A stretch of 64,000 nucleotides of DNA, from NCBI RefSeq assembly GCF_029537375.1, contig NZ_CP120679.1, positions 1,662,001 through 1,726,000 on the forward strand, given 5' to 3'. Origin of the DNA: Bacillus sp. HSf4 (GTDB lineage Bacteria; Bacillota; Bacilli; Bacillales; Bacillaceae). Of the stretch, positions 27,910-38,517 are shown in pieces; within the stretch, counting starts at the first letter, position 1; each line of letters starts with the position of its first letter. The translations under genes were made by a program, and so were the position numbers. The notes under the pieces are model-generated. The model worked only from the letters and a program-made list of their open reading frames with translations. It did not search any database and was not told the origin of the DNA.

Positions 27910-28791
27910 TTGAGAATCGGAGTTGTTGGTGGAGGTTCAATCGGCCTTCTTTTTGCATACTACTTTTCCTTCCGCCATCAGGTGACGGTGATCACAAGAC
28001 GGAGGGAACAGGCTGAAGCTATTCAGGAAAAGGGAATCCGCCTAGTGGAAGACGGAAACGAACAGACCGCCGAAGTCATGGGCAAGGCGGAGCTCGGTTC
28101 GGGCTATGACCTTCTTTTCGTGGCTGTAAAAGAGCATCAGCTGGCTGCTGTTTTGCCTGAGTTGGAAAAAGCGGCCCCGCTTGATATCGTGTTTCTGCAA
28201 AATGGAATGGCCCACATTCCAGTGCTAGAAAATTGGCGTACGACCCACCGGATTTATGTCGGTGCTGTTGAACACGGAGCCGTCAGGGTGGATGACCGTT
28301 CATTTCGGCACACGGGGAAAGGAGCTGTGAAATGGAGCGCATTCCGTTCCTTTTCGGCCGACCGGCTGAAAAAAGAGCTGGCGTCCGTTCATGAAGCTTT
28401 TCCTTTCACTTGGTGTGATGACTGGCATCAAATGCTTGCCGGAAAATTGATTGTCAACGCCTGCATCAATCCGCTGACAGCTCTTTTGCGGGTGAAAAAC
28501 GGCAGGTTGATAGAGGCGCCGATGTACTTGTCATTTATGAAACTTGTGTTTGAGGAGGCAAGCCGGATTTTGGCGATTGACGACCCGGAGACGGCTTGGG
28601 AAAATGTTCTTTCAGTCTGCCGGAAGACAGGAATGAACACCTCTTCGATGCTCGCGGATGTCCTTAACAGAAGGCGGACGGAAGCGGATGCCATTATGGG
28701 CTATTTGCTGAAACGGGCGAAAGAAACCGGACGCGACGCCCCTCACCTCACCTTTTTATATGACAGCATAAAGGCTGCGGAAGAGGGATGA
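27910..28791 (+). CDS. panE: 2-dehydropantoate 2-reductase (YlbQ/PanE)
   Basis: 293 aa. NADPH-dependent reduction of ketopantoate to pantoate in pantothenate/CoA synthesis. It has an N-terminal Rossmann GGGSIGLL (7-14), QNGMAH near 97, the catalytic Lys region KLIVNACINPLTAL (about 177-190), and a helical C-terminal domain. TTG start. An extended -10 (TG at 27868, TATGAT 27871-27876) is upstream. bshC follows 84 bases later with its own promoter. Confidence 0.92.
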   Translation: MRIGVVGGGSIGLLFAYYFSFRHQVTVITRRREQAEAIQEKGIRLVEDGNEQTAEVMGKAELGSGYDLLFVAVKEHQLAAVLPELEKAAPLDIVFLQNGMAHIPVLENWRTTHRIYVGAVEHGAVRVDDRSFRHTGKGAVKWSAFRSFSADRLKKELASVHEAFPFTWCDDWHQMLAGKLIVNACINPLTALLRVKNGRLIEAPMYLSFMKLVFEEASRILAIDDPETAWENVLSVCRKTGMNTSSMLADVLNRRRTEADAIMGYLLKRAKETGRDAPHLTFLYDSIKAAEEG

Positions 28792-28802
28792 AGCTAAATC
28801 TT

Positions 28803-28830
28803 TTGACCGAAGCGCTGAACATGCTATACT
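28803..28830 (+). promoter_or_regulatory. sigma-A promoter of bshC
   Basis: TTGACC (28803-28808), 16-bp spacer, TATACT (28825-28830) preceded by an extended -10 TG. Confidence 0.75.
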
Positions 28831-28875
28831 CGTTTCGGAAAGCTAACTATTTATTGGAGAAAGGAAGTTCGAAAG

Positions 28876-30492
28876 ATGCAGCTTACTGAACTTTCCATAC
28901 AAAGTCAAAATCCTTTTGTACGAGACTATATAAATGGAAACAACGTGATCGGGCCGTTTTTTGATTACGGCTTAACGAAAGAGGATTGGAAAGTCCGTCT
29001 GAATGACCTTTCATCCCGGACTTATAACCGCGCCGCTCTGGTCGATTATCTGCTCGATTACCATCGCAAATTTCAATCGGAAAACATGAACAAAGCGATT
29101 GAGCGCCTTCGTGATCCCGAAAGCGTCGTCATTGTCGGCGGACAGCAGGCCGGTCTTTTGACAGGACCGCTTTATACCATACATAAAATCATTTCGATCC
29201 TTGTTTTAGCAAAGCAAAAAGAACAAGAACTGAACGTTCCGGTCATCCCGGTGTTTTGGGTCGCGGGAGAAGACCATGATTTGGAAGAGATCAATCATTT
29301 ATTTATATCGGACAGCGGACATGTTAAAAAATATAAGCTGGCCCAGCCCCACTGGAAAAAAAGCCAGGCTGCCAACACCCCGCTTGACACAGACAAAACC
29401 GAAACATGGCTGAACGGGATTTTCGCATCTTTTGAAGAGACGGAATACACGAATGGGCTTCTCACTCATTTAAGGCGATGTTTACGGCAATCATCCTCCT
29501 TTACTGAGTTTTTTGAATACATTGTCGCCGATATGTTTGAAAAAGAAGGCTTGGTTATGCTGAATTCCGGAGATCCGGGAATCAGAGCCCTTGAAGCCGG
29601 GTTTTTTCAGCAGTTGGTCAAAAACAATGATCAGCTCGCTGAGTCAGTCAAACGGCAGCAGGCGCTCATGACGGAAATGGGCTATTCGCCGATCATTGAA
29701 GGAGCGGCACAGCACGCCAATCTTTTTTACGAACATGAGGAAGAGCGGTTTTTGATCGAAAAAAAGGACGATGTATTTTTCATAAAAGAACTTGACCTTG
29801 AATGGACGCCGTCCGAGCTTGTCGATTTGATCGACAAAACGCCGGAAGCCTTTAGCAATAATGTCGTGACAAGGCCGCTGATGCAGGAATTCCTTCTGCC
29901 GACATTGGCCTTTATAGCAGGTCCCGGGGAAATCAATTATTGGGGAGAATTGAAGGGCGCTTTTCAGGTAATGGGTTTTAAAATGCCTCCTGTTGTACCG
30001 AGGCTGCAAATCACCTTTCTTGAGCGCCATATTGAAAAAAAGCTGTCTGAACGGGGTATAGAACTCCGGGAATCCCTTGAACAGGGAGCTCTTGCAAGGA
30101 AAGACCAGTTTTTTCAAAGCAGAGTGCCAAGCGAATTTACCGCGTCTGTCAAAAGCGCGAAAGACAAAATTGCAGGCATCCATTCTTCAGTGGTGCAAGA
30201 AGCGCTGGAAATCGACAGGAGCCTTGAGCCGCTGTTAAAGAAGAATGCCGCCTTTATTCAAGATCAGCTGGGATTCTTGGAGAAAGCGGTGCTGAGAAAG
30301 ATAGAAGAAAGGGAAAACAACATTCTGCGCGATTTTGACAAAATTCAAACGAGTCTGAGGCCATCAGGCGCTCCGCAGGAGAGAATTTGGAATATCATGT
30401 ATTATTTGAATAAATACGGTCCGGATTTCTTGGAAAAATACAAAAAACTGCCATATTCATTTCAAAATATGCATCAAGTTGTCAAACTTTGA
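28876..30492 (+). CDS. bshC: bacillithiol biosynthesis cysteine ligase BshC
   Basis: 538 aa. Adds cysteine to glucosaminyl-malate, the last step of bacillithiol synthesis. It has a nucleotide-binding-like core (VGGQQAGLLTGPLYTIHK near 90, WVAGEDHD near 135, FIAGPGEINYWGELK near 345) and a C-terminal helical coiled coil (about 385-500). It sits just before mraZ, as in B. subtilis (yllA), although its function is unrelated to division. Confidence 0.94.
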   Translation: MQLTELSIQSQNPFVRDYINGNNVIGPFFDYGLTKEDWKVRLNDLSSRTYNRAALVDYLLDYHRKFQSENMNKAIERLRDPESVVIVGGQQAGLLTGPLYTIHKIISILVLAKQKEQELNVPVIPVFWVAGEDHDLEEINHLFISDSGHVKKYKLAQPHWKKSQAANTPLDTDKTETWLNGIFASFEETEYTNGLLTHLRRCLRQSSSFTEFFEYIVADMFEKEGLVMLNSGDPGIRALEAGFFQQLVKNNDQLAESVKRQQALMTEMGYSPIIEGAAQHANLFYEHEEERFLIEKKDDVFFIKELDLEWTPSELVDLIDKTPEAFSNNVVTRPLMQEFLLPTLAFIAGPGEINYWGELKGAFQVMGFKMPPVVPRLQITFLERHIEKKLSERGIELRESLEQGALARKDQFFQSRVPSEFTASVKSAKDKIAGIHSSVVQEALEIDRSLEPLLKKNAAFIQDQLGFLEKAVLRKIEERENNILRDFDKIQTSLRPSGAPQERIWNIMYYLNKYGPDFLEKYKKLPYSFQNMHQVVKL

Positions 30493-30503
30493 AATAATTT
30501 TTT

Positions 30504-30535
30504 AAAAAACCCTGAGTAGTTCAGGGTTTTTTTTT
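30504..30535 (+). terminator. bshC terminator
   Basis: AAACCCTGA / TCAGGGTTT stem, five-base loop, T9 tract. It isolates bshC from the mraZ operon. Confidence 0.9.
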
Positions 30536-30561
30536 GTTCTAAAACAGTGTAAAATGAATAT

Positions 30562-30585
30562 GTGGAGAGAAGTGGTGGATAGTGG
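30562..30585 (+). promoter_or_regulatory. MraZ-type operator: GTGG boxes with 10-bp period
   Basis: GTGG at 30562-30565, 30572-30575 and 30582-30585, exactly 10 bp apart. They lie just downstream of TAAAAT (30550-30555), a plausible -10. MraZ represses its own operon by binding short direct repeats of this kind upstream of mraZ in several bacteria. A further GTGG at 30603 sits in the mraZ ribosome-binding region. Confidence 0.65.
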
Positions 30586-30617
30586 TGAGTTGAGGATGGA
30601 AAGTGGGGGCCGAGATC

Positions 30618-31049
30618 ATGTTTATGGGTGAATACCAGCATACGATTGATTCAAAAGGCCGCATGATCGTCCCGGCAAAGTTCAGGGAAGGCCTCGGCGA
30701 ACAGTTCGTTCTGACGCGAGGGCTTGATCAGTGCCTGTTTGGCTACCCGATGTCCGAATGGAAGCTCATCGAGGAAAAACTGAAAGCTCTTCCTCTCACA
30801 AAGAAAGACGCACGCGCTTTCACCCGCTTTTTTTTCTCCGGAGCCACAGAATGCGAATTGGACAAGCAGGGCCGGATCAACATCGCATCGCCGCTGTTAA
30901 GCTATGCGAAGCTTGAGAAGGAATGTGTGGTCATCGGAGTTTCAAATCGAATTGAATTGTGGAGCAAAGAGATTTGGGAACAATATGTAGAAGAGCAGGA
31001 AGATTCATTTGCCGAAATTGCTGAAAACATGATCGGCTTTGATATATAA
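30618..31049 (+). CDS. mraZ: transcriptional regulator MraZ
   Basis: 143 aa with two AbrB-like SpoVT swapped-hairpin halves, each with the DxxGR signature ([11 protein letters not shown] at about 10, [11 protein letters not shown] at about 83). First gene of the division and cell-wall cluster and probable autorepressor through the GTGG boxes upstream. ATG 30618 is preferred to GTG 30603: GGGGG is 8 bases away, and the start [11 protein letters not shown] is that of the family. Confidence 0.95.
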   Translation: MFMGEYQHTIDSKGRMIVPAKFREGLGEQFVLTRGLDQCLFGYPMSEWKLIEEKLKALPLTKKDARAFTRFFFSGATECELDKQGRINIASPLLSYAKLEKECVVIGVSNRIELWSKEIWEQYVEEQEDSFAEIAENMIGFDI

Positions 31050-31112
31050 TGAATCTTTGCGGCGTCGCTCTCTAAATTCGTTCATTTGAAAAAGGTGGGA
31101 CTAAATAAGAAC

Positions 31113-32051
31113 ATGTTTCAGCATAAAACAGTACTATTAAAAGAAACAGTCGACGGTTTAAATGTAAAAGAAGACGGTACATATGTAGACTGCACATTAG
31201 GCGGTGCGGGTCACAGCGAATATTTGCTTTCCCAGCTGTCAAAGGACGGCAGATTGATCGCTTTTGACCAGGATGAAACCGCGCTCCGCTATGCCGAGGA
31301 AAAGCTGGCGGGATACGAAGGACAAGTCGTTTTCATCAAAAGTAATTTTCGGTATTTAAAAGACCGTCTAAACGAAATCGGCATTGCGAAGGTGGACGGT
31401 GTTTTATTTGATTTAGGCGTCTCATCTCCTCAGCTGGATACGCCGGAAAGGGGATTCAGCTACCACCATGACGCTCCTCTTGATATGAGGATGGACCAAT
31501 CGGCCCGGCTCACGGCGAAGGAAGTCGTCAATGAGTGGCGTTATGAGGATCTCGTGAAAATTTTCTTTAAATACGGAGAAGAAAAATTCAGCAAGCAAAT
31601 AGCCAGAAAGATTGAAGAGGCAAGAGAAAAATCGCCTATTGAAACAACAGGCCAGCTTGTCGATATCATCAAAGAAGCGATTCCCGCACCGGCGAGAAGA
31701 AGCGGCGGGCATCCGGCAAAACGGATTTTCCAGGCGATTCGGATCGCGGTGAATGATGAATTGAAAGTATTTGAAGAAGCGCTTTTGCAGGCGATCGAGG
31801 TGCTGAAGCCAGGCGGAAGGGTATCGGTCATTACATTTCACTCGCTGGAAGACCGGATTTGCAAGACGACATTTAAAGAAATGGCTTCGCTTCCTGAACT
31901 GCCGCACGGCTTGCCCGTGATCCCCAAGGAGTTTGAACCGAAACTGAAACTGGTCAACAAGAAGCCGATCACAGCTTCAAAAGAAGAGCTTGAACATAAT
32001 AACCGTGCCCGCTCAGCGAAGCTGCGCGTCGCGGAAAAAGCACGAGAATGA
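31113..32051 (+). CDS. rsmH: 16S rRNA (cytosine1402-N4)-methyltransferase RsmH
   Basis: 312 aa (MraW). SAM-dependent N4-methylation of C1402 in the ribosomal P site. It shows [16 protein letters not shown], the SAM loop [13 protein letters not shown], the [10 protein letters not shown] motif, and [16 protein letters not shown] 31113 is chosen over TTG 31086 because the protein then starts like all orthologs. AAAGGTGGG upstream is slightly far (13 bases). Followed by ftsL in the same operon. Confidence 0.95.
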   Translation: MFQHKTVLLKETVDGLNVKEDGTYVDCTLGGAGHSEYLLSQLSKDGRLIAFDQDETALRYAEEKLAGYEGQVVFIKSNFRYLKDRLNEIGIAKVDGVLFDLGVSSPQLDTPERGFSYHHDAPLDMRMDQSARLTAKEVVNEWRYEDLVKIFFKYGEEKFSKQIARKIEEAREKSPIETTGQLVDIIKEAIPAPARRSGGHPAKRIFQAIRIAVNDELKVFEEALLQAIEVLKPGGRVSVITFHSLEDRICKTTFKEMASLPELPHGLPVIPKEFEPKLKLVNKKPITASKEELEHNNRARSAKLRVAEKARE

Positions 32052-32082
32052 GCTGTACGAATGAAAAGGAGGTCATCAGTCT

Positions 32083-32436
32083 ATGAGCAATCTGGCTTAT
32101 AAGGTGGACAAACAGCAAAGACAGACACAAAGTGCAGAACAAACCGTTATCATCCGAAGAAGAGCATCCATTACATTGGGGGAGAAAGTGCTGATCGTCC
32201 TTTTTGCCCTGGCGGTGCTCAGCGCATCAATCTTTATGATTTCCAAAGCTTTTGCGGCATATCAGACCAATATTGAAATTCAAAAGCTCGAAAAAAAGGT
32301 TGAAGCGGAAAAAAACAAAGTCGATGACCTCGAAAAAACGGCTGACGAGCTGAAAGAACCTGACCGTATCATGAAAATTGCCCGTGAAAGAGGCCTTAAC
32401 TTAGGCGACAAAAAAGTAAAAAGCATACAGGAATGA
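32083..32436 (+). CDS. ftsL: cell division protein FtsL
   Basis: 117 aa bitopic protein: basic cytosolic N-terminus, one membrane helix (about 43-65), and a short extracellular coiled coil ([28 protein letters not shown]). Part of the DivIC-DivIB-FtsL subcomplex of the divisome. AAGGAGG site. Its TGA overlaps the pbpB ATG (ATGA), coupling the two. Confidence 0.93.
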   Translation: MSNLAYKVDKQQRQTQSAEQTVIIRRRASITLGEKVLIVLFALAVLSASIFMISKAFAAYQTNIEIQKLEKKVEAEKNKVDDLEKTADELKEPDRIMKIARERGLNLGDKKVKSIQE

Positions 32437-34589
32437 TGCAAATGATGCCGAAAAAGAATAAATTTATGAACAGAGGAGCGGCAATACTCAGTATTTGTTT
32501 TGCCCTCTTTTTCTTTGTCATTTTAGGAAGATTCGCATTTATTCAAGCGACGGGAAAAGTAAACGGGGAAGTGCTTGCCGTAAAGGCGAACGAGCAATAT
32601 GAAAAAAAACGGACGATTGAAGCCCACAGAGGGTCGATTTTGGATCAAAACGGAAAAGTGCTTGCGGAAGACACCGCGACTTACAAGCTGGTTGCGATTT
32701 TGAACAAAAAGATGAAGCCCGATTATGTCCAAGATAAGCAAATGACGGCGGAAAAACTTGCGCCGATTATCGGCATGGATGAGGGAAAAATACTCGATCT
32801 TCTCAACAAAGATGCAGAAGGAGCGTTTCAAGTCGAATTCGGATCAGCAGGACGGGATTTGACATACACCCAGAAGGAAAAAATCGAAAAGCTCGATCTT
32901 CCGGGGATCGCCTTTGAGCGCGATACGAAGAGATACTATCCGAACGGAATTTTCGCTTCCAACCTGATCGGCTTTTCCCAAGTCAATGCAAAAACGGGTG
33001 TCATGTCAGGTGTGATGGGTCTTGAAAAAACGCTCGATCAATACCTGAAGGAAACGGATGGATACATGTCATACGATACCGACAGAACGGGCTGGCGCCT
33101 GCCGAACAGCGATGAAAAGATCAAAGCGCCGGATAACGGAGACGATGTGTATCTGACGATCGACCAAAAAATTCAGGCTTTCCTGGAAGACAGCATGACA
33201 ACGGTGCAAAAAGAGTATAAACCGAAAAAAATCATGGCGGCGGTCGTTGATCCAAAAACAGGAAAAGTGCTGGCGATGGGGCAAAGACCGAGCTTTGATC
33301 CGAATAAGCGCAATGTGAGCAATTATTATAACGACCTCGTCTCCTACCCGTTCGAGCCGGGATCGACGATGAAGATCTTTACCTTGGCGGCGGCGATCGA
33401 AGAAGGGGTTTACAATGGAAAGGATCGATATAAATCGGGAAGCTATTCCGTCTCCAAAAAAGACAAACCGATTAAAGACCATAACAACGGAAACGGCTGG
33501 GGAACAATTCCATTTGACGAAGGTGTCGTGCGTTCTTCCAACGTCGCCTTTGCCATCCTTGCCAATGAGAAGCTCGGCACAGACCGTTTTAACCAATATT
33601 TAAGGAAATTCCATTTTTACGAAAAAACAGGCATTGATCTGCCAAACGAAGCTTCAAGTAAAATCAACTTTAAATATGAGCGTGATAAAGTGTCGACGGC
33701 TTACGGACAGGCGTCTGCGGTAACACCGATCCAGCAGCTCCAGGCCGCAACAGCCATCGCTAACAACGGGAAGATGATGAAGCCGTATGTGATCGATCAT
33801 GTCGTTGATCCGGATCAAAAGAAAACGGTTCTGCAAAATAAACCTGAACAAGTCGGCCAGCCGATATCGGCGGATACGGCAAAAGAAGTGCGTAAGCTGT
33901 TGCGACAAGTTGTCACATCTGAAAAAGGAACGGGGCAGCCGTATAAGATCGAAGGGTTTGACGTCGCCGGAAAAACGGGAACGGCGCAAATTGCCGGAGA
34001 GGACGGCAGATATTTGACCGGCCGGGAAAACTACGTGTTCTCCTTCATGGGCATGGCGCCGAAAGACGACCCTGAGCTTCTCGTCTATGTCGCCGTTCAG
34101 CAGCCCAAGCTAAAAGCGACCGAGACAGGCTCTGAGCCGGTGTCGAAAATCTTTAAACCGGTCATGAAAAATAGCCTTCTCTATTTAAATATCTCACCGA
34201 AAGAAAGCAAAACGGAAGACGAAAAAACAGAAGAAAAACAGGTCAAGATGCCTGCCTTGACGCAAAAGCGCAAGGAATCTGCGGTCAAAGAAGCCGAAGA
34301 AAAAGGCCTTGCTCCCATCACGATCGGTGAGGGGGTCGCTGTTAGAGAACAGTATCCGAAAGCCGGTGAAGAGATTCTTCCGAATGAACGGGTCTTTCTG
34401 AAAACAGACGGCAAAATCAAAATGCCGGATATGACGGGCTGGTCGAAACGAGATGCCCTCCGCTTCGGTTCCATGGCCGGCATTCATATCGAAACTAGCG
34501 GGCAGGGCTATGTGACAAGCCAGAGCGTAAAGGAAGGCAAGGAACTGAAAACGAATACGGTCGTTAAAGTCGGCTTGAAAAATTCATAG
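32433..34589 (+). CDS. pbpB: penicillin-binding protein 2B (septal transpeptidase)
   Basis: 718 aa class B PBP. Cytosolic tail, membrane helix (about 17-37), PBP dimerisation domain (about 55-220), transpeptidase domain with SxxK in EPGSTMKI (Ser about 311), SSN, and KTGTAQIAG. Two PASTA domains finish the chain (about 595-718). It works with FtsW at the septum. The start overlaps the ftsL stop by four bases; ATG 32445 is a possible alternative. Confidence 0.95.
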   Translation: MMQMMPKKNKFMNRGAAILSICFALFFFVILGRFAFIQATGKVNGEVLAVKANEQYEKKRTIEAHRGSILDQNGKVLAEDTATYKLVAILNKKMKPDYVQDKQMTAEKLAPIIGMDEGKILDLLNKDAEGAFQVEFGSAGRDLTYTQKEKIEKLDLPGIAFERDTKRYYPNGIFASNLIGFSQVNAKTGVMSGVMGLEKTLDQYLKETDGYMSYDTDRTGWRLPNSDEKIKAPDNGDDVYLTIDQKIQAFLEDSMTTVQKEYKPKKIMAAVVDPKTGKVLAMGQRPSFDPNKRNVSNYYNDLVSYPFEPGSTMKIFTLAAAIEEGVYNGKDRYKSGSYSVSKKDKPIKDHNNGNGWGTIPFDEGVVRSSNVAFAILANEKLGTDRFNQYLRKFHFYEKTGIDLPNEASSKINFKYERDKVSTAYGQASAVTPIQQLQAATAIANNGKMMKPYVIDHVVDPDQKKTVLQNKPEQVGQPISADTAKEVRKLLRQVVTSEKGTGQPYKIEGFDVAGKTGTAQIAGEDGRYLTGRENYVFSFMGMAPKDDPELLVYVAVQQPKLKATETGSEPVSKIFKPVMKNSLLYLNISPKESKTEDEKTEEKQVKMPALTQKRKESAVKEAEEKGLAPITIGEGVAVREQYPKAGEEILPNERVFLKTDGKIKMPDMTGWSKRDALRFGSMAGIHIETSGQGYVTSQSVKEGKELKTNTVVKVGLKNS

Positions 34590-34598
34590 TGTCAAAAG

Positions 34599-34628
34599 GA
34601 AGGCTATCGGCAGCTGCCGGTAGCCTTC
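34599..34628 (+). terminator. strong hairpin between pbpB and spoVD, weak T-tract
   Basis: GAAGGCTATCGGC pairs with GCCGGTAGCCTTC (one wobble), loop AGCT, but only TGTCCT follows. Possibly a partial terminator or mRNA 3'-end stabiliser before the sporulation gene spoVD. Confidence 0.55.
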
Positions 34629-34664
34629 TGTCCTAGCAGTGAGAAAATACACAAACCGCTGCCG

Positions 34665-34693
34665 TTCTATTAAAATGCTCCGGGGCATAAAAA
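34665..34693 (+). promoter_or_regulatory. candidate sigma-E promoter of spoVD
   Basis: -35-like TTCTATT (34665-34671), 14-bp spacer, -10-like CATAAAAA (34686-34693). This is close to the sigma-E pattern (ATATT and CATACAAT). spoVD is a known sigma-E gene. Confidence 0.45.
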
Positions 34694-34726
34694 TAAAACA
34701 AGCCTAAATAAGGAGTGAACGGTCTC

Positions 34727-36688
34727 TTGCGCGTTTCTCATGTAACGGTCAGAAAACGGTTAATATTTGTATTGCTTTTTGGTGTGATCATCTTTTTGAT
34801 TATCGATACAAGGCTCGGTTACGTCCAGTTTGTCATGGGGGAAAAACTGACGAATTTAGCAAAGGACTCCTGGAGCCGGAATCTCCCTTTTGAGCCGGAA
34901 AGAGGTGAAATCCTTGACCGAAACGGGGTCAAGCTTGCGACAAATAAAAGCGCGCCGTCCGTTTTGGTCGTCCCCAAGCAGGTTGAAAACCCGATTAAAA
35001 CGAGCAAGCTGCTCGCCAGCGTCTTGAATATGTCGGAAGAAAAAGCGTATAAACACGTCACAAAGAAAACCTCGATTGAAAGAATCAATCCCGAAGGCCG
35101 GAAAATTTCCCACGAAAAAGCAAAGGAAGTCAGAGATTTGAATTTGAAAGGCGTTTATATCGCAGAAGACAGTGTCAGGCACTATCCGTTCGGGAGCTAT
35201 CTGTCACATGTGCTCGGCTTCGCCGGGATCGACAACCAGGGCTTGCTCGGGCTTGAAGCCTACTATGATGAAGAACTCAGAGGCGAAAAAGGGTATGTGA
35301 AGTTTTACTCGGATGCCAAAGGAAAAAGAATGCCCGGTGAGGCGGATGACTATACACCGCCAAAAGACGGCCTTGATATGAAGCTGACGATCGATACCAG
35401 GGTGCAGACGATCATGGAGCGGGAATTTGACATCGCCGAAGCGAAGTATAACCCCGACGGGATGGTCGGTGTGGCGATGAATCCGAAGAACGGCGAAATC
35501 CTTGCCATGGTGTCCAGACCGGATTTTGATCCGGCAAACTATCAATCAATCGATCCAAAAGTCTATAACCGGAATCTGCCTGTGTGGAGCACCTATGAGC
35601 CGGGATCCACGTTTAAAATCATCACGCTTGCGGCCGCTTTGGAGGAGGAGAAGGTCAACCTGCAGAAAGACCATTTTTATGATAAAGGGTCTGTAGAAGT
35701 GGACGGCGCAAGGCTGAAATGTTGGAAACGGGGGGGCCACGGCTCACAGTCGTTTCTTGAGGTTGTGCAAAATTCCTGCAACCCCGGCTTTGTCGAACTT
35801 GGCCAGCGGCTTGGTAAAGAAAAGCTGTTCAGCTACATTGATGATTTCGGTTTTGGAAAGAAAACCGGAATCGACCTGCAGGGAGAAGGGACAGGGATTT
35901 TATTTCCGCTCGATCGTGTCGGTCCTGTAGAGCAGGCGACAACCGCTTTTGGACAGGGGGTATCGGTGACGCCGATCCAGCAGGTGGCTGCCGTTTCCGC
36001 CGCGGTCAACGGCGGAACCTTGTATACGCCGTATATCGCCAAAGAGTGGATTGACCCCGTCACAAAACAAACGGTCAAAAAACAGACACCGGTCGCGAAA
36101 AGAAAAGTGATTTCTGAGGAAACATCCAAAAAGATCCGTTATGCGCTTGAAAGCGTCGTCGCCCAGGGAACAGGGCGCAACGCATTTGTCGAGGGCTACC
36201 GGGTAGGGGGAAAAACGGGAACGGCGCAAAAAGTAAAGGACGGAAAATATTTAAAAAACAACCATATCGTCTCGTTTATCGGTACAGCGCCTTCCGATGA
36301 TCCGAGCATCGTCGTCTACGTCGCCGTTGATAATCCGAAAGGAACGATTCAATTCGGTGGTACGGTTGCGGCCCCGATCGTCGGAAATATCATGAGAGAC
36401 AGCCTGCCGCAGCTCGGCGTCGAAAAGAGAAAAGACCAGATCGAGCGCAAATATCAATGGCTGGACAAAAAAATGGTCGAGGTTCCGAACCTTATAGGGC
36501 TGTCTGTGACAGAACTGGAACCTTTGCTCTTAGATTTTAAGCTGAAATCTTCCGGAGAAGGCGATGTCGTAGTTCAGCAATCTCCCAAACCGGGAGAGAA
36601 AGTAAAAGAAGGTTCAACCATCCGCATCTATCTTGACGAGCAGGATGAAAAGCAAGGGAAGCAGGATAAAAAAGAAAGCCAGGATTGA
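34727..36688 (+). CDS. spoVD: SpoVD, sporulation-specific class B PBP
   Basis: 653 aa transpeptidase for spore cortex synthesis in the mother-cell-derived outer forespore membrane, working with SpoVE. N-terminal helix (about 8-28), dimerisation domain, transpeptidase domain with SxxK in YEPGSTFKI, SCN (QNSCNPGF), and KTGTAQKV. One PASTA domain at the C-terminus and a Lys/Asp/Gln-rich tail. TTG 34727 is chosen (AAGGAGTG about 9 bases before; product starts MRVSHVTVRKR like the ortholog) over GTG 34715, which lies inside the ribosome binding site. Confidence 0.94.
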   Translation: MRVSHVTVRKRLIFVLLFGVIIFLIIDTRLGYVQFVMGEKLTNLAKDSWSRNLPFEPERGEILDRNGVKLATNKSAPSVLVVPKQVENPIKTSKLLASVLNMSEEKAYKHVTKKTSIERINPEGRKISHEKAKEVRDLNLKGVYIAEDSVRHYPFGSYLSHVLGFAGIDNQGLLGLEAYYDEELRGEKGYVKFYSDAKGKRMPGEADDYTPPKDGLDMKLTIDTRVQTIMEREFDIAEAKYNPDGMVGVAMNPKNGEILAMVSRPDFDPANYQSIDPKVYNRNLPVWSTYEPGSTFKIITLAAALEEEKVNLQKDHFYDKGSVEVDGARLKCWKRGGHGSQSFLEVVQNSCNPGFVELGQRLGKEKLFSYIDDFGFGKKTGIDLQGEGTGILFPLDRVGPVEQATTAFGQGVSVTPIQQVAAVSAAVNGGTLYTPYIAKEWIDPVTKQTVKKQTPVAKRKVISEETSKKIRYALESVVAQGTGRNAFVEGYRVGGKTGTAQKVKDGKYLKNNHIVSFIGTAPSDDPSIVVYVAVDNPKGTIQFGGTVAAPIVGNIMRDSLPQLGVEKRKDQIERKYQWLDKKMVEVPNLIGLSVTELEPLLLDFKLKSSGEGDVVVQQSPKPGEKVKEGSTIRIYLDEQDEKQGKQDKKESQD

Positions 36689-36908
36689 CATGGCGATAGA
36701 AACGAAACGGCGGCCGGAGATGGCCGGCTGCCTGTTTCACGCTAAAAAATATAGAGATTTTACAGGATTAGCTGGATGTCTTCTCTTTTTTACGCTAAAA
36801 TATGAACTGTATGTCCGCATGAAGTCCGTGCGGGAAATCAGGCAGCAATCGATATAAAAGATATAAAAACGAATTTGGAATGAAGAGAACTAGGAGAGGT
36901 TTGATACG

Positions 36909-38375
36909 ATGAAATTAACAAAGCTACTTACATATTTAAAAAACGAACCTTCCTTTAACAGCCAAGAAGACCCTGAAATAACTTCAATTGAGATGGACTC
37001 CAGGGAAGTCAAAACAGGGAGTCTTTTTGTTTGTATAAAAGGGTATACAGTTGATGGACACGACTATGTCAAGCAGGCGGTTGAAAACGGCGCGCAAGCG
37101 ATAGTGGCGGAAAGGCAAGTGGAGGCGGCAGTTCCCGTCATCATCGTCCGCCATTCGAAAAGAGCGCTTGCCGTTTTATCAGATGCTTTTTACGGGCAGC
37201 CGACAAAGCAACTGAGACTGATCGGCATCACCGGCACAAACGGCAAAACATCGACCTCCCATATGGCCGAAGAGATTTTCAGAAAGGCGGGCAGCCGCAC
37301 AGGGCTGATCGGGACGATGTACACGAAAATCAACGATGAAACATTCGATGCGAAAAATACGACGCCGGAAAGCGTCACACTTCAAAAAACGTTTAAAAAA
37401 ATGGTTGACCAAGATGTGGATACAGCCATCATGGAAGTTTCTTCTCACGCTCTCCATATGGGCCGGGTGCACGGCTGTGATTACGATATCGCCGCATTTA
37501 CAAACCTGACGCAGGATCACCTCGATTATCATCAAACAATGGAAGAATATAAACATGCGAAAAGCCTGCTTTTCTCCCAGCTGGGCGGCTCCTTTAACCA
37601 TGAAAAACCAAAGTGGGCCGTTTTAAACGCAGATGACCCGGCTTCAGCATATTTTGCCCAGGTGACAGCAGCACACCTTTTGACTTACGGCATTGAAAAC
37701 GATGCCGATATCAAGGCCGAAAACATCAGGATGGCGCCGAAAGGGACAACCTTTGATCTTGTGACACCAAAAGGAACGGGACGGGTGACAATTCCTCTTG
37801 TCGGCCGGTTCAACGTCTATAATGTGTTGGCTGCGGCGGCTATCGCGATTGCGGCGGACATTTCATTCGATGTGATTACGAAAGGAATTGAAGGGCTGAG
37901 AGGTGTCAGGGGAAGATTTGAGCTGGTGGACGCCGGCCAGGATTTTCCGGTGATCGTCGACTACGCCCATACACCGGACAGCCTCGAAAACGTCCTCAAC
38001 ACATGCAGAGGGATGACGGAAGGCAAGCTCTTTGTCGTCGTCGGCTGCGGAGGGGACCGGGATAAGACAAAGCGCCCGAAAATGGCGAAAATCGCCGCTG
38101 AACTGGCCGATGAGCCGGTGTTTACAGCGGACAACCCGAGAAGTGAAAACCCGCTCGCCATTTTGAACGATATGGAAGAAGGCGTGAAAGGTGCTTACTA
38201 TCACAGCATCGTCAACCGGGAGCAGGCGATCTTTTTTGCGATTGCCAACGCTAAAAAAGGCGACGTTGTCCTGATTGCCGGCAAGGGCCATGAGACCTAT
38301 CAGCAGATCGGCGGCCAAACATTCGATTTTGATGATGCAGAAGTGGCGAAACGGGCCATTCTTGAACTGAAATAA
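36909..38375 (+). CDS. murE: UDP-MurNAc-tripeptide synthetase MurE
   Basis: 488 aa Mur ligase. Adds the third stem residue, meso-diaminopimelate in Bacillus, to UDP-MurNAc-L-Ala-D-Glu. ATP loop [13 protein letters not shown] (about 108), the DNPRSEN specificity motif for diaminopimelate (about 403), and [10 protein letters not shown] are seen. ATG start with GAGAGG. A 220-bp gap after spoVD suggests a separate vegetative promoter; a TAAAAT at 36796-36801 is a possible -10 without a good -35. Confidence 0.95.
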   Translation: MKLTKLLTYLKNEPSFNSQEDPEITSIEMDSREVKTGSLFVCIKGYTVDGHDYVKQAVENGAQAIVAERQVEAAVPVIIVRHSKRALAVLSDAFYGQPTKQLRLIGITGTNGKTSTSHMAEEIFRKAGSRTGLIGTMYTKINDETFDAKNTTPESVTLQKTFKKMVDQDVDTAIMEVSSHALHMGRVHGCDYDIAAFTNLTQDHLDYHQTMEEYKHAKSLLFSQLGGSFNHEKPKWAVLNADDPASAYFAQVTAAHLLTYGIENDADIKAENIRMAPKGTTFDLVTPKGTGRVTIPLVGRFNVYNVLAAAAIAIAADISFDVITKGIEGLRGVRGRFELVDAGQDFPVIVDYAHTPDSLENVLNTCRGMTEGKLFVVVGCGGDRDKTKRPKMAKIAAELADEPVFTADNPRSENPLAILNDMEEGVKGAYYHSIVNREQAIFFAIANAKKGDVVLIAGKGHETYQQIGGQTFDFDDAEVAKRAILELK

Positions 38376-38517
38376 AAGAAAAAGAATTACAGGAAAGAGT
38401 TGTTAAAGTGATGGAAGCGTTCAAAATAAATCAACATATGAAAAAAAACAGTGAATATGATAGATGCGTATGCAGCTTCTTAAAAACTGGCGATGGCGCG
38501 GAAAGGGGAGGAGCACA

